From positions 1-56,566 of the forward strand of contig JAQTXC010000011.1 of NCBI GenBank assembly GCA_028689015.1: DNA of 56,566 nt, read 5' to 3'. The notes beneath the pieces were generated by a model that was given only the letters and a program-made list of their open reading frames with translations, was not told where the DNA came from and made no database searches. The position numbers and the translations under genes are program-made. How positions within the stretch are numbered: the stretch's first letter is position 1; every line of letters starts with the position of its first letter. This document shows positions 47,046 through 56,324 of this stretch, in pieces. This DNA comes from Dechloromonas sp. Lineage in GTDB: Bacteria > Pseudomonadota > Gammaproteobacteria > Burkholderiales > Rhodocyclaceae.

Positions 47046-47932
47046 ACGTTTCTCCTTGAGCGGGCATCGGCCAGTCCCGCCGCAATGGTCGGGTAGGCCA
47101 GCCTCAGTTTGAGTTCATTCTTCAATCGCTGGTTGCCAATGCGCCGCGACTCGCGCATGAAGGACCACTGCATCGGCGACACCACCGCCCGCAATGCGTC
47201 ACGCGCCAGGCGAGGCGGCCGCGGCAAGGCAAAGGCATCGGCCACCTGGTCGAAGTAATCGCCCATCTTCAGCACCGAATCATCCACCGCATTGTAGGTG
47301 CGATTGGCCCGACCGTGACGGATGGCGGCCAGACAGGCGGCCGCCAGATCATCGGCATGGATGTGGTTGGTGAATACGTCATCACGGTCAACCAGCGCCG
47401 GCAGGGCATTTTGCAGGCGATCCAGCGGCAGGCGATCTGCCGCATAGATACCCGGCGCCCGGATGATGCACACCCGCACCCCCTGACGCGCCCCCCAGTC
47501 CCGCACGCGGCGTTCGGCATCGACGCGCCGTCCAGCACGCGGACTTTCCGGATTCAGGCGCCGGGTTTCATCAATCACCGCCCCGGCACAATCACCGTAA
47601 ACCCCTGTCGTACTTACGTATATCAGGCAGCGTGGTAGACTCGCTGCCTTGCTCAGGGCAGCTAGCAAATGGCGAGTTCGGGTATCGCTTTCGCCCTGGC
47701 CGGGCGGTGGTGCGAGATGAACAAGGACATCCGCCACCCCGGCCAGTCGCGACAAGCTGGCACGTTCATCCAGATCAGCCAGCAGCGGCACAGCCCCCGC
47801 AGCGCGCCAGCCGGCACGACGACCGGCATCGCGCAACAAGGCGAACACGCGGCAGCACCGGGCATGCAGCATCAGGCGGGAGAGAATGCGGCGGGCGACG
47901 TCCCCGCTGCCGACAATCAGGATTTTTTGCAC
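47039..47932 (-). CDS. NAD-dependent epimerase/dehydratase-like SDR protein
   Basis: 297-residue extended SDR-fold protein. The N-terminal Rossmann motif GSGDVARRIL (GxGxxA type) and the STTGVYGD strand are visible. The usual YxxxK catalytic pair is not obvious, since the expected Tyr/Lys region reads RAGRRVDAERR, so activity may be lost or altered. It resembles the YeeZ group. Substrate unknown. It overlaps hemJ by 7 bases and is divergent from the ferredoxin-reductase gene (35-base gap). Confidence 0.82.
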   Translation of the reverse strand: MQKILIVGSGDVARRILSRLMLHARCCRVFALLRDAGRRAGWRAAGAVPLLADLDERASLSRLAGVADVLVHLAPPPGQGESDTRTRHLLAALSKAASLPRCLIYVSTTGVYGDCAGAVIDETRRLNPESPRAGRRVDAERRVRDWGARQGVRVCIIRAPGIYAADRLPLDRLQNALPALVDRDDVFTNHIHADDLAAACLAAIRHGRANRTYNAVDDSVLKMGDYFDQVADAFALPRPPRLARDALRAVVSPMQWSFMRESRRIGNQRLKNELKLRLAYPTIAAGLADARSRRNVC

Positions 47933-47967
47933 GCCGGCATTGTAGCCGAGCCACAGAAGGGGAACCG

Positions 47968-48981
47968 ATGAGCTACCAGATTACTGTCCAGCCGAGTGGC
48001 CGCCAGTTTGCCGCCGAAACCGATGAAACCATCCTTGATGCCGCCTTGCGCCAAGGCTTGCTCATCCCGTATGGCTGCAAGGATGGCGCCTGTGGCGCCT
48101 GCAAGGGCAAGGTACTGTGTGGCGAGATCGACCACGGCCCGGCCCAGGCTCATGCCCTGACCGAGCAGGAAAAAGCCGCCGGCCTGACCCTCTATTGCTG
48201 CGCCACGGCGCGCGGCAACCTGGAAATCGAATGCCGACAGCTGAGCTCGGCCAACGACATTCCGGTCAAAACCCTGCCATCACGAATCGAAAAAATGGAA
48301 CGCCTGGCCCCGGATGTCATCGAGATGCATCTGCGCCTGCCGGCCAGCGAGCGTCTGCAGTTCCTTGCCGGTCAGTACATCGACATCCTGCTCAAGGAGG
48401 GTAAAAAACGGAGTTTCTCACTGGCCAATGCACCGCACGACGATGCAGTGCTGCAACTGCACATCCGGTACGTACCGGGTGGCTTATTTACCGAGCAGGT
48501 GTTCAGTACGATGAAAGTGCGCGACATCCTGCGCTTTAACGGGCCGCACGGCAGCTTTTTCCTGCGCGAAGACAGCACCCGCCCGATCATCCTGCTGGCC
48601 GGCGGCACCGGTTTTGCCCCGATCAAAGCCATTGTCGAGCACGCCATCGCCGAAAAATGTGCACGACCCATGCGCATTTATTGGGGAGCCAAGGCACAGG
48701 TTGATCTCTATCAGGACACCCTGCCCAAGCAATGGGCAAGCGAACATCCCCACATCCGGTATATCCCGGTTTTGTCCGAACCGGTCGCCGGCGACACCTG
48801 GACCGGTCGCACCGGTTTTGTCCACCAAGCCGTGCTTGCCGACTTCCCCGACTTGTCGGGTCACGAAGTCTATGCCTGCGGTTCGCCGGTGATGATCGAT
48901 GCCGCCAAACGGGATTTCCTGGCACAAGGCCTGCCCGAAGAAGCTTTCTTTGCCGACGCCTTCACTTTCGCGACGTCCTGA
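47968..48981 (+). CDS. 2Fe-2S ferredoxin / FAD-NAD(P)H reductase
   Basis: 337-residue electron-transfer protein. The plant-type ferredoxin domain (1-90) has cluster cysteines C37, C42, C45 and C77. The FAD domain shows RSFSLANAP, and the NAD(P) domain shows GGTGFAPIKAI and CGSPVMIDAAKRDF. The layout matches CDP-6-deoxy-glucoseen reductase (AscD/RfbI-like) and oxygenase reductases. No deoxysugar or oxygenase genes are nearby, so its partner is unknown. ATG at 47968 has AAGGGGA upstream; longer in-frame starts run into the divergent gene. The 3' end overlaps siaD by 20 bases. Confidence 0.9.
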   Translation: MSYQITVQPSGRQFAAETDETILDAALRQGLLIPYGCKDGACGACKGKVLCGEIDHGPAQAHALTEQEKAAGLTLYCCATARGNLEIECRQLSSANDIPVKTLPSRIEKMERLAPDVIEMHLRLPASERLQFLAGQYIDILLKEGKKRSFSLANAPHDDAVLQLHIRYVPGGLFTEQVFSTMKVRDILRFNGPHGSFFLREDSTRPIILLAGGTGFAPIKAIVEHAIAEKCARPMRIYWGAKAQVDLYQDTLPKQWASEHPHIRYIPVLSEPVAGDTWTGRTGFVHQAVLADFPDLSGHEVYACGSPVMIDAAKRDFLAQGLPEEAFFADAFTFATS

Positions 48982-49804
48982 CAGCGCCATCATCGCAACT
49001 CAACGGCTCGCCGGCAACAGCCAATTCGATACGATTACGGCCGGCGGCTTTGGCCGCCAGCAAGGCGGCGTCTGCCCGGTTAATACTCTGGGCATACGAC
49101 TCACCCGACAAATAAGCAGTAATCCCGATACTCGCCGTGACACCGCCGAAAGCCTGGCCCGGTAACGCAATGCGGATGCTGCGGATTTCCGCCAGCACAC
49201 GCTCGACCACCGGCACCGCAAAACTGATCGTCGTATCCGGCAGGATGATCAGAAACTCCTCCCCACCCCAGCGCCCACAAAGGTCGTACTCGCGCAAAGC
49301 GCCCTCAATGGCCCCGGCAATTTTGCACAAGACCTCATCACCCAGCTCATGGCCAAATTGATCGTTGACCCGCTTGAAATGGTCAACGTCCAAAATACCG
49401 ACCGCATACGGCAAGCCTTGGCGAGTCGCGCGCTCGCTTTCTTCCCGCAAGCGCTCCATCAAAAAACGTCGATTGCCCAAATGGGTCAACGGATCATGCA
49501 AGGCCGCCTCTTTGAGCGCCTCGCTCACTTCCCGCAGGCTGTTCTGATAGCGATCAGAAATGCGCGCCAGCTTTTCCAGTCGCCTGACCTGCCGGTCGTA
49601 CTGCTCCAACAAATTGTGTTTATCGTGTCGCGCCAGGTGCTGATAACCATCTGAAATTCTGAGTACCCGCTCCAGACGCAAACGCTGCTGCTCGCTGTAT
49701 TCCAACAAATCGGCCAATGGCTGGCACAGGGGATTGGATTGATACGCCGGATCAGCCAGCAAGGAAGTGATTTTTTCAAGAAAATCCGGGTCGACGGCGT
49801 TCAT
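48962..49804 (-). CDS. siaD: diguanylate cyclase SiaD
   Basis: 280-residue cytosolic c-di-GMP synthase. The N-terminal half (1-100) is helical and coiled-coil-like (QYDRQVRRLEKLARISDRYQ). The catalytic GGDEF domain (about 103-265) has GGEEF at 180-184 and an inhibitory I-site RxxD at 171-174, exactly five residues before. In Pseudomonas aeruginosa SiaD is activated by unphosphorylated SiaC. ATG at 49804 is preferred; ATG at 49822 would overlap siaC by 8 bases and give 286 residues. It ends the sia operon. Confidence 0.9.
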   Translation of the reverse strand: MNAVDPDFLEKITSLLADPAYQSNPLCQPLADLLEYSEQQRLRLERVLRISDGYQHLARHDKHNLLEQYDRQVRRLEKLARISDRYQNSLREVSEALKEAALHDPLTHLGNRRFLMERLREESERATRQGLPYAVGILDVDHFKRVNDQFGHELGDEVLCKIAGAIEGALREYDLCGRWGGEEFLIILPDTTISFAVPVVERVLAEIRSIRIALPGQAFGGVTASIGITAYLSGESYAQSINRADAALLAAKAAGRNRIELAVAGEPLSCDDGAVRTSRK

Positions 49805-49814
49805 GGCTTTAGCC

Positions 49815-50192
49815 TCAGGCATCAATACCGATCGCGAACGGGAAACTGCAATCCTCTCGGAACTCATCCGCCAAGCCCAGCACACGTTCATTGCGTGGAT
49901 CGTAAAACCAATCCACCCGCACGGCCCGGCCCTGGGCATGAACCGCTTCGAGCAGGTCAAAAATATCCATCATGGCCTTTACTGAACTGGTATTCATGTA
50001 AACCAGCCGCAACTCCAGACGTAATGGCGCAGAGGTATCGGCGAGATAGCGCTCTATCCAGTCGATCACCGGCCCAAAGAAATCAAAAGAGTTCTCCGGG
50101 TAGGAGTCCCCTTTCATCAGCAAGCACCCTTTGTCCCAGTCGGCCACGATGTAGGGCGTTGACTGGCTACCCTCAATAGTCAAGGCATTCAT
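49815..50192 (-). CDS. siaC: SiaC phospho-switch protein (DUF1987)
   Basis: 125-residue anti-anti-sigma-like regulator. The sequence (TPYIVADWDKGCLLMKGDSYPE at 12-33, cut by position) fits DUF1987. The phospho-acceptor T68 of P. aeruginosa SiaC is kept at T68 here in YMNTSSVK. Unphosphorylated SiaC stimulates SiaD; SiaB phosphorylates it and SiaA reverses this. It lies 9 bases after siaB. Confidence 0.93.
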   Translation of the reverse strand: MNALTIEGSQSTPYIVADWDKGCLLMKGDSYPENSFDFFGPVIDWIERYLADTSAPLRLELRLVYMNTSSVKAMMDIFDLLEAVHAQGRAVRVDWFYDPRNERVLGLADEFREDCSFPFAIGIDA

Positions 50193-50201
50193 TATTTACT
50201 T

Positions 50202-50744
50202 TCAGATGGTTGCCCGCAGGCTAAAAAATACACGTCCACCTTCGGCGGGTGACACGCTGGCCGCTAACGGTTCTGCCGACTTGCGGGCCATGTCGATCAG
50301 CCCCAACCCAGCACCGCTGGCCACGCCCTCAAGCCGCGGCTGCCGCAACTGGGCCTTATAACAGGCCTTGAGCGCGGCAGCATCCATGACCGCCAACTCG
50401 CCCACCCGCTGCATCAAGGCCTCGCCATCGACCATTTCAACCACATTACCCGCCTGCACCATATAGCGCCCCGCCTGATCACGCGCCACCACGACGGTCG
50501 CCGAACTACCCAGTTCATCGTATCCATGCGCCTGTGCGTAATGCCGAATATTTTGAGTCATTTCAACGTAAATGCCAAAAACATCCATTGCTGCCGATGG
50601 CAACGCATTATCGGCCTGCAAATAATTCTTCAGCGCATTGCCGATTTCCTCGATCAAGCTGCGGGAAATCGGGCCATTGAAACAAAGCAGGATACGGCTG
50701 CGGTTAAAAAGCGCCCTGAGCGCAACAAAATCCATACTTTCCAT
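50202..50744 (-). CDS. siaB: SiaB serine/threonine kinase (DUF6272)
   Basis: 180-residue GHKL-type kinase. The N-box is in VEMTQNIRHYAQA and the G-box in GAGLGLIDMARKS, followed by GGRVFFSL. The start is taken at ATG 50744 because GGGAG lies 5 bases upstream. ATG at 50756, directly abutting the siaA stop, would add four residues and lacks a Shine-Dalgarno. In P. aeruginosa SiaB phosphorylates SiaC on T68 and so lowers c-di-GMP synthesis. Confidence 0.9.
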   Translation of the reverse strand: MESMDFVALRALFNRSRILLCFNGPISRSLIEEIGNALKNYLQADNALPSAAMDVFGIYVEMTQNIRHYAQAHGYDELGSSATVVVARDQAGRYMVQAGNVVEMVDGEALMQRVGELAVMDAAALKACYKAQLRQPRLEGVASGAGLGLIDMARKSAEPLAASVSPAEGGRVFFSLRATI

Positions 50745-50756
50745 CGCTTCTCCCAT

Positions 50757-52751
50757 TTAATCAAAGCGGAATGACAAAATCGTAATGTCGTCACGTTGCG
50801 GATAAGTCCCTTGATACGCAGCCAGGACCTGATCGAAAGCAACGGCCTGTTCAGCCATGGGCAAGCAGGCTTGCTGCAACAACACCTGAGCAAAACGCGT
50901 GTTGCCAAAACCATAGCCAAGCTCGCCGCCAGCCTGATCGAGAAAACCATCGGTGGCCAGATAATAAGTGACCCCCGGACGCAAGGTGAGTTCACTGTCG
51001 ACGTACTCACCAGGCCGCCGGTCACCCAGTGCCCGCCGGCCCCCCTTGATTTCGCCCACCGTCTGCCCATCGCTCCAGTACAAGGTGATTTTGGCGCCGG
51101 CATAGCGCAGTGTCCCACGCAAACGATCAACAACCACCAGGCCAGCATCCATATTGGTGGCAATGGCACGCGGCAAATCGCAATGCTGCAGCATGCCGCG
51201 GACTGCCTGATCAGTGTGCGACAGGATGGCCGCAGGACGGTTGATCCCAACAGCGCTCATGGCATGGTCAAGTGCCGAGCGGGCCAGCATCGTCATCAAC
51301 GCCCCGGGGACGCCGTGGCCAGCGCAATCGATGACCCCCAGGAGATAACACGCTTCTTCCTGACGGAAGACGTAAAAATCGCCCCCCACCACATCGCGAG
51401 GACGCCACAAAACGAAATGGTGCTTGCCAAGGTAAGTCTTCAACTGCTGATCCGGCAGGATAGCCCGCTGAATCAAACTGGCATAATCGATCGAGTCGTT
51501 GATCTGCCGGTGGGCACGCTGCATGTCACGATTAGCTGCCTCTAGTGCCTGAGTTCGCAACTGGACCTTCTCTTCAAGATTTGCCGTGTTGTCGCGAATT
51601 TGCCTGACCATGCTACCGAAGACCCGGCTCAAATCGCCCAGCTCATCATGACCGGCCGGAGGCAGACTGATATCGTATTCCCCTCGCCCCATCGCCAAAG
51701 CAGACAACTGCAGCTTTCGAACTGGTTGCAACAGCAGTTTTTCTACTGCATAGCCAAATGCCAGTAACAGCACGCCGACCAATACGACCAAGGCAATCAT
51801 GGCTGCTTGAAGCCAGTTTTCATCAAGCACTTGCGCGGCCTGCAGATCCACGGCAGTCAGCACATGCCACTTCAGCTCCGGGATATAAGCCAGCGCCAGT
51901 AACTGGCGCAGCTCACCCAGTTGGGCATAAAACACCTGAACCCGACCCGGTGTCGCCTCCGCAGCCAACATGGCTGTTTTCAAGCGCGCTCGACCATCGT
52001 CATCCAGTTGATTATTTATCAACTGCTCTGGCCGCGCCTCGCTTCCGGCCTGATTGGTCGCAATCAGCGACTGGTCACGGTGCGCCTGAATGGCACCACT
52101 GCGATTAATGATCATCGGCGTGACACCGACCTCCTCACTGCCCAAAAAATCAGCCAGAAACCGGGTCAGATCAATGCCGGCGCCTGCGACGCCGATGGCG
52201 AGCCCGCCACTATCGCGAACCAGGACATTCAGCCACACCCGAGTCACTTTGAGATGAGCGTCATAATTGACATTGATGTTGTAATCCTCGTGACGAGCCA
52301 AGGTGCTGAAAAACCAGGAGTCATCCGCCTTGGCGCGCTCCAGAACATAACGAACCTGATCGGACACAGCCTGCGCGTCATCATTGGCGTAGAAATATTG
52401 ACTCTGCGCGTTGGCAACGAAATAAGCGTGGTCCCCCAGATCCTGGCGATAAGCTTCCGCTTCGGAAAAAAACAGGCGCTTTTTATCGAGGTCATCTTCA
52501 TCAATGAGCCACTGCCGAGTCAGCAAGGAACCGGCCAGCCGTCGCGAAAGTGCCAGGTCGCGCAACACCGGCGCCAGAATCGTCTGGCGCTTGAGTTCGG
52601 TCAGATTGCTGGCGTAGGCCTCGCCAAAATGCTGACGTATACCTTCAAGTATCTTCCAGCCCAGCAAGCCTGCCGGAAGCAAGGCCAATACGCAGGCGAG
52701 CAACAACGCCAACATTGACTTGGTCCGCAAACCCAATCCCTTCACTGGCAT
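50757..52751 (-). CDS. siaA: SiaA sensor PP2C phosphatase
   Basis: 664-residue inner-membrane receptor phosphatase, close to the P. aeruginosa SiaA size. Membrane helix 1 is at 12-33 and a periplasmic double-Cache sensor at about 40-310. Helix 2 (about 314-334), a HAMP domain (335-388), a coiled coil and a SpoIIE/RsbU-type PP2C domain (425-664) follow. Metal and catalytic motifs are DVVGGD (453-458), DCAGHG (475-480), TDG and QRDDIT. It dephosphorylates SiaC. It lies 63 bases after livF with no visible terminator. Confidence 0.92.
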   Translation of the reverse strand: MPVKGLGLRTKSMLALLLACVLALLPAGLLGWKILEGIRQHFGEAYASNLTELKRQTILAPVLRDLALSRRLAGSLLTRQWLIDEDDLDKKRLFFSEAEAYRQDLGDHAYFVANAQSQYFYANDDAQAVSDQVRYVLERAKADDSWFFSTLARHEDYNINVNYDAHLKVTRVWLNVLVRDSGGLAIGVAGAGIDLTRFLADFLGSEEVGVTPMIINRSGAIQAHRDQSLIATNQAGSEARPEQLINNQLDDDGRARLKTAMLAAEATPGRVQVFYAQLGELRQLLALAYIPELKWHVLTAVDLQAAQVLDENWLQAAMIALVVLVGVLLLAFGYAVEKLLLQPVRKLQLSALAMGRGEYDISLPPAGHDELGDLSRVFGSMVRQIRDNTANLEEKVQLRTQALEAANRDMQRAHRQINDSIDYASLIQRAILPDQQLKTYLGKHHFVLWRPRDVVGGDFYVFRQEEACYLLGVIDCAGHGVPGALMTMLARSALDHAMSAVGINRPAAILSHTDQAVRGMLQHCDLPRAIATNMDAGLVVVDRLRGTLRYAGAKITLYWSDGQTVGEIKGGRRALGDRRPGEYVDSELTLRPGVTYYLATDGFLDQAGGELGYGFGNTRFAQVLLQQACLPMAEQAVAFDQVLAAYQGTYPQRDDITILSFRFD

Positions 52752-52814
52752 GTCACGCTCCTGTACACAATCCAGCTGGCAAACCCCACATCCGTCGCGC
52801 TCGCAGCGGAAGCA

Positions 52815-53519
52815 CTACTCCCCCAGATAAGCGGCCCTGACCTTGGGATCATGCAGTAACGCGGTCGACTCGCCATTGAGGCTAATTTCGCCGCTTTCCA
52901 TCACATAAGCCCGCTGACTACTTTCCAGTGCCAGTCGGGCATTCTGTTCGATCAGCAGCGTAGTCATGCCATCGGCAGCCACCGCACGAACGACCTCAAA
53001 AATCTTCTGCACCATGATGGGTGCCAGACCCATTGAAGGCTCATCGAGCAACAGCAACTTCGGTCGACTCATCAGCGCACGACCAATGGCCAGCATTTGC
53101 TGCTCACCCCCCGAAAGGGTGCCGGCCAATTGTCCGGCCCGCTCCTTGAGGCGGGGAAAATAGCTGTACACCTTTTCCAGATCAACTGCGATGTTGACCG
53201 TGTCATCGCGAATATAGGCGCCCATCCCCAGGTTGTCGGCCACCGTCAGACGCGGAAAAACACCGCGCCCCTCTGGAACCAGAGCAATGCCCTGGCGAAT
53301 GATGTCGTGCGGGGCCAGGTGACCAATTTTCTGGCCGCAAAAGTGCACATCGCCCCCGACCGCGCTAATCACCCGGGCAATGGCTTTCAGCGTGCTGCTC
53401 TTGCCCGCACCATTGGCGCCGATCAGGGCGACCGTTTCGCCCTGGTTGACGTGAAAGGTGATGCTGCGCACCGCTTGGATGCCGCCATAGGCGACGTGGA
53501 GTCCGGTTACTTCAAGCAC
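52815..53519 (-). CDS. livF: branched-chain amino-acid ABC transporter ATPase LivF
   Basis: 234-residue ATP-binding subunit. Walker A GANGAGKS (34-41), ABC signature LSGGEQQMLAIGRAL, Walker B LLLLDEPSMGL and the H-loop region are present. LivF pairs with LivG to power uptake through LivH/LivM. Its start overlaps the livG end by 8 bases. It is the last gene of the liv group and is followed by siaA. Confidence 0.95.
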   Translation of the reverse strand: MLEVTGLHVAYGGIQAVRSITFHVNQGETVALIGANGAGKSSTLKAIARVISAVGGDVHFCGQKIGHLAPHDIIRQGIALVPEGRGVFPRLTVADNLGMGAYIRDDTVNIAVDLEKVYSYFPRLKERAGQLAGTLSGGEQQMLAIGRALMSRPKLLLLDEPSMGLAPIMVQKIFEVVRAVAADGMTTLLIEQNARLALESSQRAYVMESGEISLNGESTALLHDPKVRAAYLGE

Positions 53520-54270
53520 CTAAATACGCCTCTATGACACGTTGATCCTTCTGCACCACGGCGGGCACATCCTCGATGACCAGCGCCCCGTAATCGAGCA
53601 CCGCCACCCGGTCACACAGGCCCATGACCAGCTTAACGTCGTGTTCGATCAGTAACACCGTCGTTCCATCCTGGCGGATCCCTTCGATCAATTGCCGCAA
53701 CTCGGCGGTTTCGGTGCCATTCATCCCGGCGGCGGGCTCATCCAGGCAGAGCAGTTTGGGCTCGGTCGCCAGCGCCCGGGCAATTTCCAGCCGGCGCTGG
53801 TCGCCGTAGGACAGATTCTGCGCCAGATCGTCAGCACGATCCTCAATCTGCACGTAATGCAGCAGGTCGATCGCCTTTTGACGGATGGCCGCTTCTTCAG
53901 CCCGCGTAGCCGAGGTTTGCAGGATGGCACCGAAAATACCGGCCCGCGTCCGCACATGACGACCGACCATGACGTTCTCGAGCGCCGTCATCTGGCCAAA
54001 CAAGCGAATGTTCTGGAAAGTCCGGGCGATACCTCGTGCCGCGGCCTGTTCGGGTGCATTGACCTGAAGCGGCTGACCATCAAAAACAAACCCCCCGCCA
54101 TCCGGCACATACAGGCCGGTCATGCAATTGAAGAAGGTGGTCTTGCCGGCCCCATTCGGGCCGATCAGACCATAGACCTCACCCCGGCGGATGGTCAACG
54201 AGACCGCCTGCAAGGCTTTGACACCGCCAAAATGCTTGGCAACACCGCGCGCTTCGAGCAAGGCTGTCAT
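53512..54270 (-). CDS. livG: branched-chain amino-acid ABC transporter ATPase LivG
   Basis: 252-residue ATP-binding subunit. Walker A GPNGAGKT (37-44), the LivG-type signature LSYGDQRRLEIARAL, and Walker B LLCLDEPAAGMNG with the LivG-specific extension are present. ATG at 54270 (MTALLEARGVAKHFGG) shares ATGA with the livM stop; the upstream in-frame start at 54321 lies inside livM. Confidence 0.95.
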   Translation of the reverse strand: MTALLEARGVAKHFGGVKALQAVSLTIRRGEVYGLIGPNGAGKTTFFNCMTGLYVPDGGGFVFDGQPLQVNAPEQAAARGIARTFQNIRLFGQMTALENVMVGRHVRTRAGIFGAILQTSATRAEEAAIRQKAIDLLHYVQIEDRADDLAQNLSYGDQRRLEIARALATEPKLLCLDEPAAGMNGTETAELRQLIEGIRQDGTTVLLIEHDVKLVMGLCDRVAVLDYGALVIEDVPAVVQKDQRVIEAYLGA

Positions 54271-55334
54271 GACGCACCTCCCACCGCGTCGACTCCGTGT
54301 CGACGCCCCGGCGACGGCCATAGTCCCGTTGGTTTGTAACGCATGACCAGAACCAGCGACAAACCAAAAATCAACATCCGCAGGCTCTCCGGATCAATCA
54401 GCACGTTGCCGAAAACGAACATTTGCAAGGGTCCGATCCCGTAGCGCAGCACTTCAGGCAGGATGGTGAGCAAAACTGCGCCAAGAATAACGCCCGGAAT
54501 ATGTCCCATGCCGCCCAGCACCACCATGGCCAGCACCATGATCGACTCAATCAACGAAAAGCTCTCCGGCGAGACGAAACCCTGCATGGCCGAGAAAATT
54601 CCGCCGGCCACACCACCGAACGAGGCCCCCATGGCGAAGGCTAGCAGTTTGACGTTGCGGGTGTTGATGCCCACCGCCTTGGCGGCGATTTCATCCTCGC
54701 GGATGGCCTGCCAGGCCCGGCCGATCCGCGAATGCTGCAACCGCAGGTTAATGAGGATGACGAGGATGGCCAGCGCCACCAGCAGAAAGTAATATTTTTG
54801 CGGTCCACTGATCGCCAGGCCAAAAATCTGCGTCGTGCCCGAGAATTTGAAATCGCCGAACATCACCGGATCAATCAAGGTGATCCCCTGCGGGCCGTTG
54901 GTGATATTGAACGGCGCGTTCAGGTTGTTCAGAAAAATACGGACAATCTCGCCAAAACCGAGTGTGACAATGGCAAGATAATCACCCCGCAACTTGAGCG
55001 TCGGTGAACCGAGCAGCACGCCGAATACGCAGGCCACCAGCGCCCCAATGGGCAAAATGGCCCAGATCGGCCAGTGCAGGCCAAAATGCGGGCTGGCCAG
55101 CAAGGCCCAGGTATAGGCCCCCACGGCATAGAAGGCGATATAGCCCAAATCGAGCAGGCCGGCAAAGCCGACCACGATATTCAAACCCAGTGCCAAAAAA
55201 ACATAAAGAATGGCAAAGTTGACAATGCGCACCCAGGCTTGGCCGCCCATGGCGGCGACAAAAGGCAGGGCGATCAAGGCGACGGTAATCAGCACAATCC
55301 CCGCGGTCGACTTCAGATTGAGCCATTTTTTCAC
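54267..55334 (-). CDS. livM: branched-chain amino-acid ABC transporter permease LivM
   Basis: 355-residue inner-membrane permease with about eight to ten hydrophobic segments. GLNIVVGFAGLLDLGYIAFYAVGAY, read here in parts, contains the family signature GFAGLLDLGYIAF, and the EAA-like loop IREDEIAAKAVGIN contacts the ATPases. It overlaps livH and livG by 4 bases on each side. Confidence 0.95.
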   Translation of the reverse strand: MKKWLNLKSTAGIVLITVALIALPFVAAMGGQAWVRIVNFAILYVFLALGLNIVVGFAGLLDLGYIAFYAVGAYTWALLASPHFGLHWPIWAILPIGALVACVFGVLLGSPTLKLRGDYLAIVTLGFGEIVRIFLNNLNAPFNITNGPQGITLIDPVMFGDFKFSGTTQIFGLAISGPQKYYFLLVALAILVILINLRLQHSRIGRAWQAIREDEIAAKAVGINTRNVKLLAFAMGASFGGVAGGIFSAMQGFVSPESFSLIESIMVLAMVVLGGMGHIPGVILGAVLLTILPEVLRYGIGPLQMFVFGNVLIDPESLRMLIFGLSLVLVMRYKPTGLWPSPGRRHGVDAVGGAS

Positions 55335-56254
55335 GCCCGCTCTCCTGTCTTCTCACCGAACAGGCCGGACGGCTTGAACATCAAGACGCCGATCAGCACG
55401 ACAAAGGCAAAGATGTCTTGATAATGACTACCCAGAAAACCACCGGTCAGATCCCCGATATAGCCCGCCCCCAAGGCCTCGATGATACCGAGCAGCACGC
55501 CGCCGGCCATCGCCCCGGCCAAATTGCCAATACCGCCGAGCACTGCGGCGGTAAAGGCCTTCAGGCCAAGCATGAAACCCATCTGGTAATGGGCAATTTC
55601 GTAATAGCTCCCCACCATGACGCCAGCCACCGCCCCCAGTGCCGAACCAATAACGAAAGCGGCAGCGATAACGCGGTTGATATTGACCCCCATCAGGCTG
55701 GCCACGGCCGGGTTTTGTGCAGTTGCCCGCATCGCCATGCCCAGCTTGGTGCGATAGACAAGAAAAAGCAGTGCGGCCATGGTCAGCGCCGAAACCAGGA
55801 CAATGAGCACCTGGACCAGCGTGAAATAAGCCCCCGCCCACTCAAAGCTCAGTTTGGGCAAGAAAGCAGGGAACGTCAGGTAATTGCGTCCCCAAACGAT
55901 CATCGCCAGATTTTGCAAGACGATGGACATGCCAATCGCCGTAATCAGCGGGGTCAGACGCGGCGCATCGCGCAAAGGCCGGTAGGCTACCCGCTCCAGA
56001 CTCCAGCCCAACGCCATGCAACTGAGCACCGCAGTGACCAGCCCGACCAGTCCGGCCAGCGCCACCGGCATGCCGGCATCGATCAAGGTACCCGCCACCG
56101 TGATGCTGACCAGGGTGCCAATCATCACCACTTCACCGTGGGCAAAATTGATCAAACCCATGATGCCGTAGACCATGGTGTAGCCCAGTGCCACCAGGGC
56201 ATAGATACTGCCCTGGACCAGGCCATTGACCAACTGCTGCAGAAAAATATCCAT
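55331..56254 (-). CDS. livH: branched-chain amino-acid ABC transporter permease LivH
   Basis: 307-residue permease with about eight hydrophobic segments. ATG at 56254 (MDIFLQQLVNGLVQGSIYAL) is the canonical start; the in-frame start at 56290 would enter the upstream hairpin. Signature stretches include INFAHGEVVMIG and the EAA-like RATAQNPAVASLMGVN. It overlaps livM by 4 bases. Confidence 0.95.
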   Translation of the reverse strand: MDIFLQQLVNGLVQGSIYALVALGYTMVYGIMGLINFAHGEVVMIGTLVSITVAGTLIDAGMPVALAGLVGLVTAVLSCMALGWSLERVAYRPLRDAPRLTPLITAIGMSIVLQNLAMIVWGRNYLTFPAFLPKLSFEWAGAYFTLVQVLIVLVSALTMAALLFLVYRTKLGMAMRATAQNPAVASLMGVNINRVIAAAFVIGSALGAVAGVMVGSYYEIAHYQMGFMLGLKAFTAAVLGGIGNLAGAMAGGVLLGIIEALGAGYIGDLTGGFLGSHYQDIFAFVVLIGVLMFKPSGLFGEKTGERA

Positions 56255-56280
56255 ATTGAATCCGTCGACCGCAACAAATG

Positions 56281-56306
56281 GAAACGGCACCCTGCGGTGC
56301 CGTTTC
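56281..56306 (-). terminator. hairpin upstream of livH
   Basis: Perfect 11-base-pair stem GAAACGGCACC / GGTGCCGTTTC with a 4-base loop, 18 bases past the stop of the partial gene at the right edge and 27 before livH. On the minus strand it is followed by CATTTGTTG, a poor U-run. It probably lowers expression of livHMGF relative to the upstream gene, as is usual after substrate-binding protein genes. Confidence 0.6.
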
Positions 56307-56324
56307 GTTCATGCTGCGTCCTGC

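Noticed and set aside
47632..47967. 112-codon N-terminal extension of the ferredoxin reductase
   Set aside because: It overlaps the divergent SDR gene and lacks ferredoxin homology; the ATG at 47968 starts exactly at the domain.
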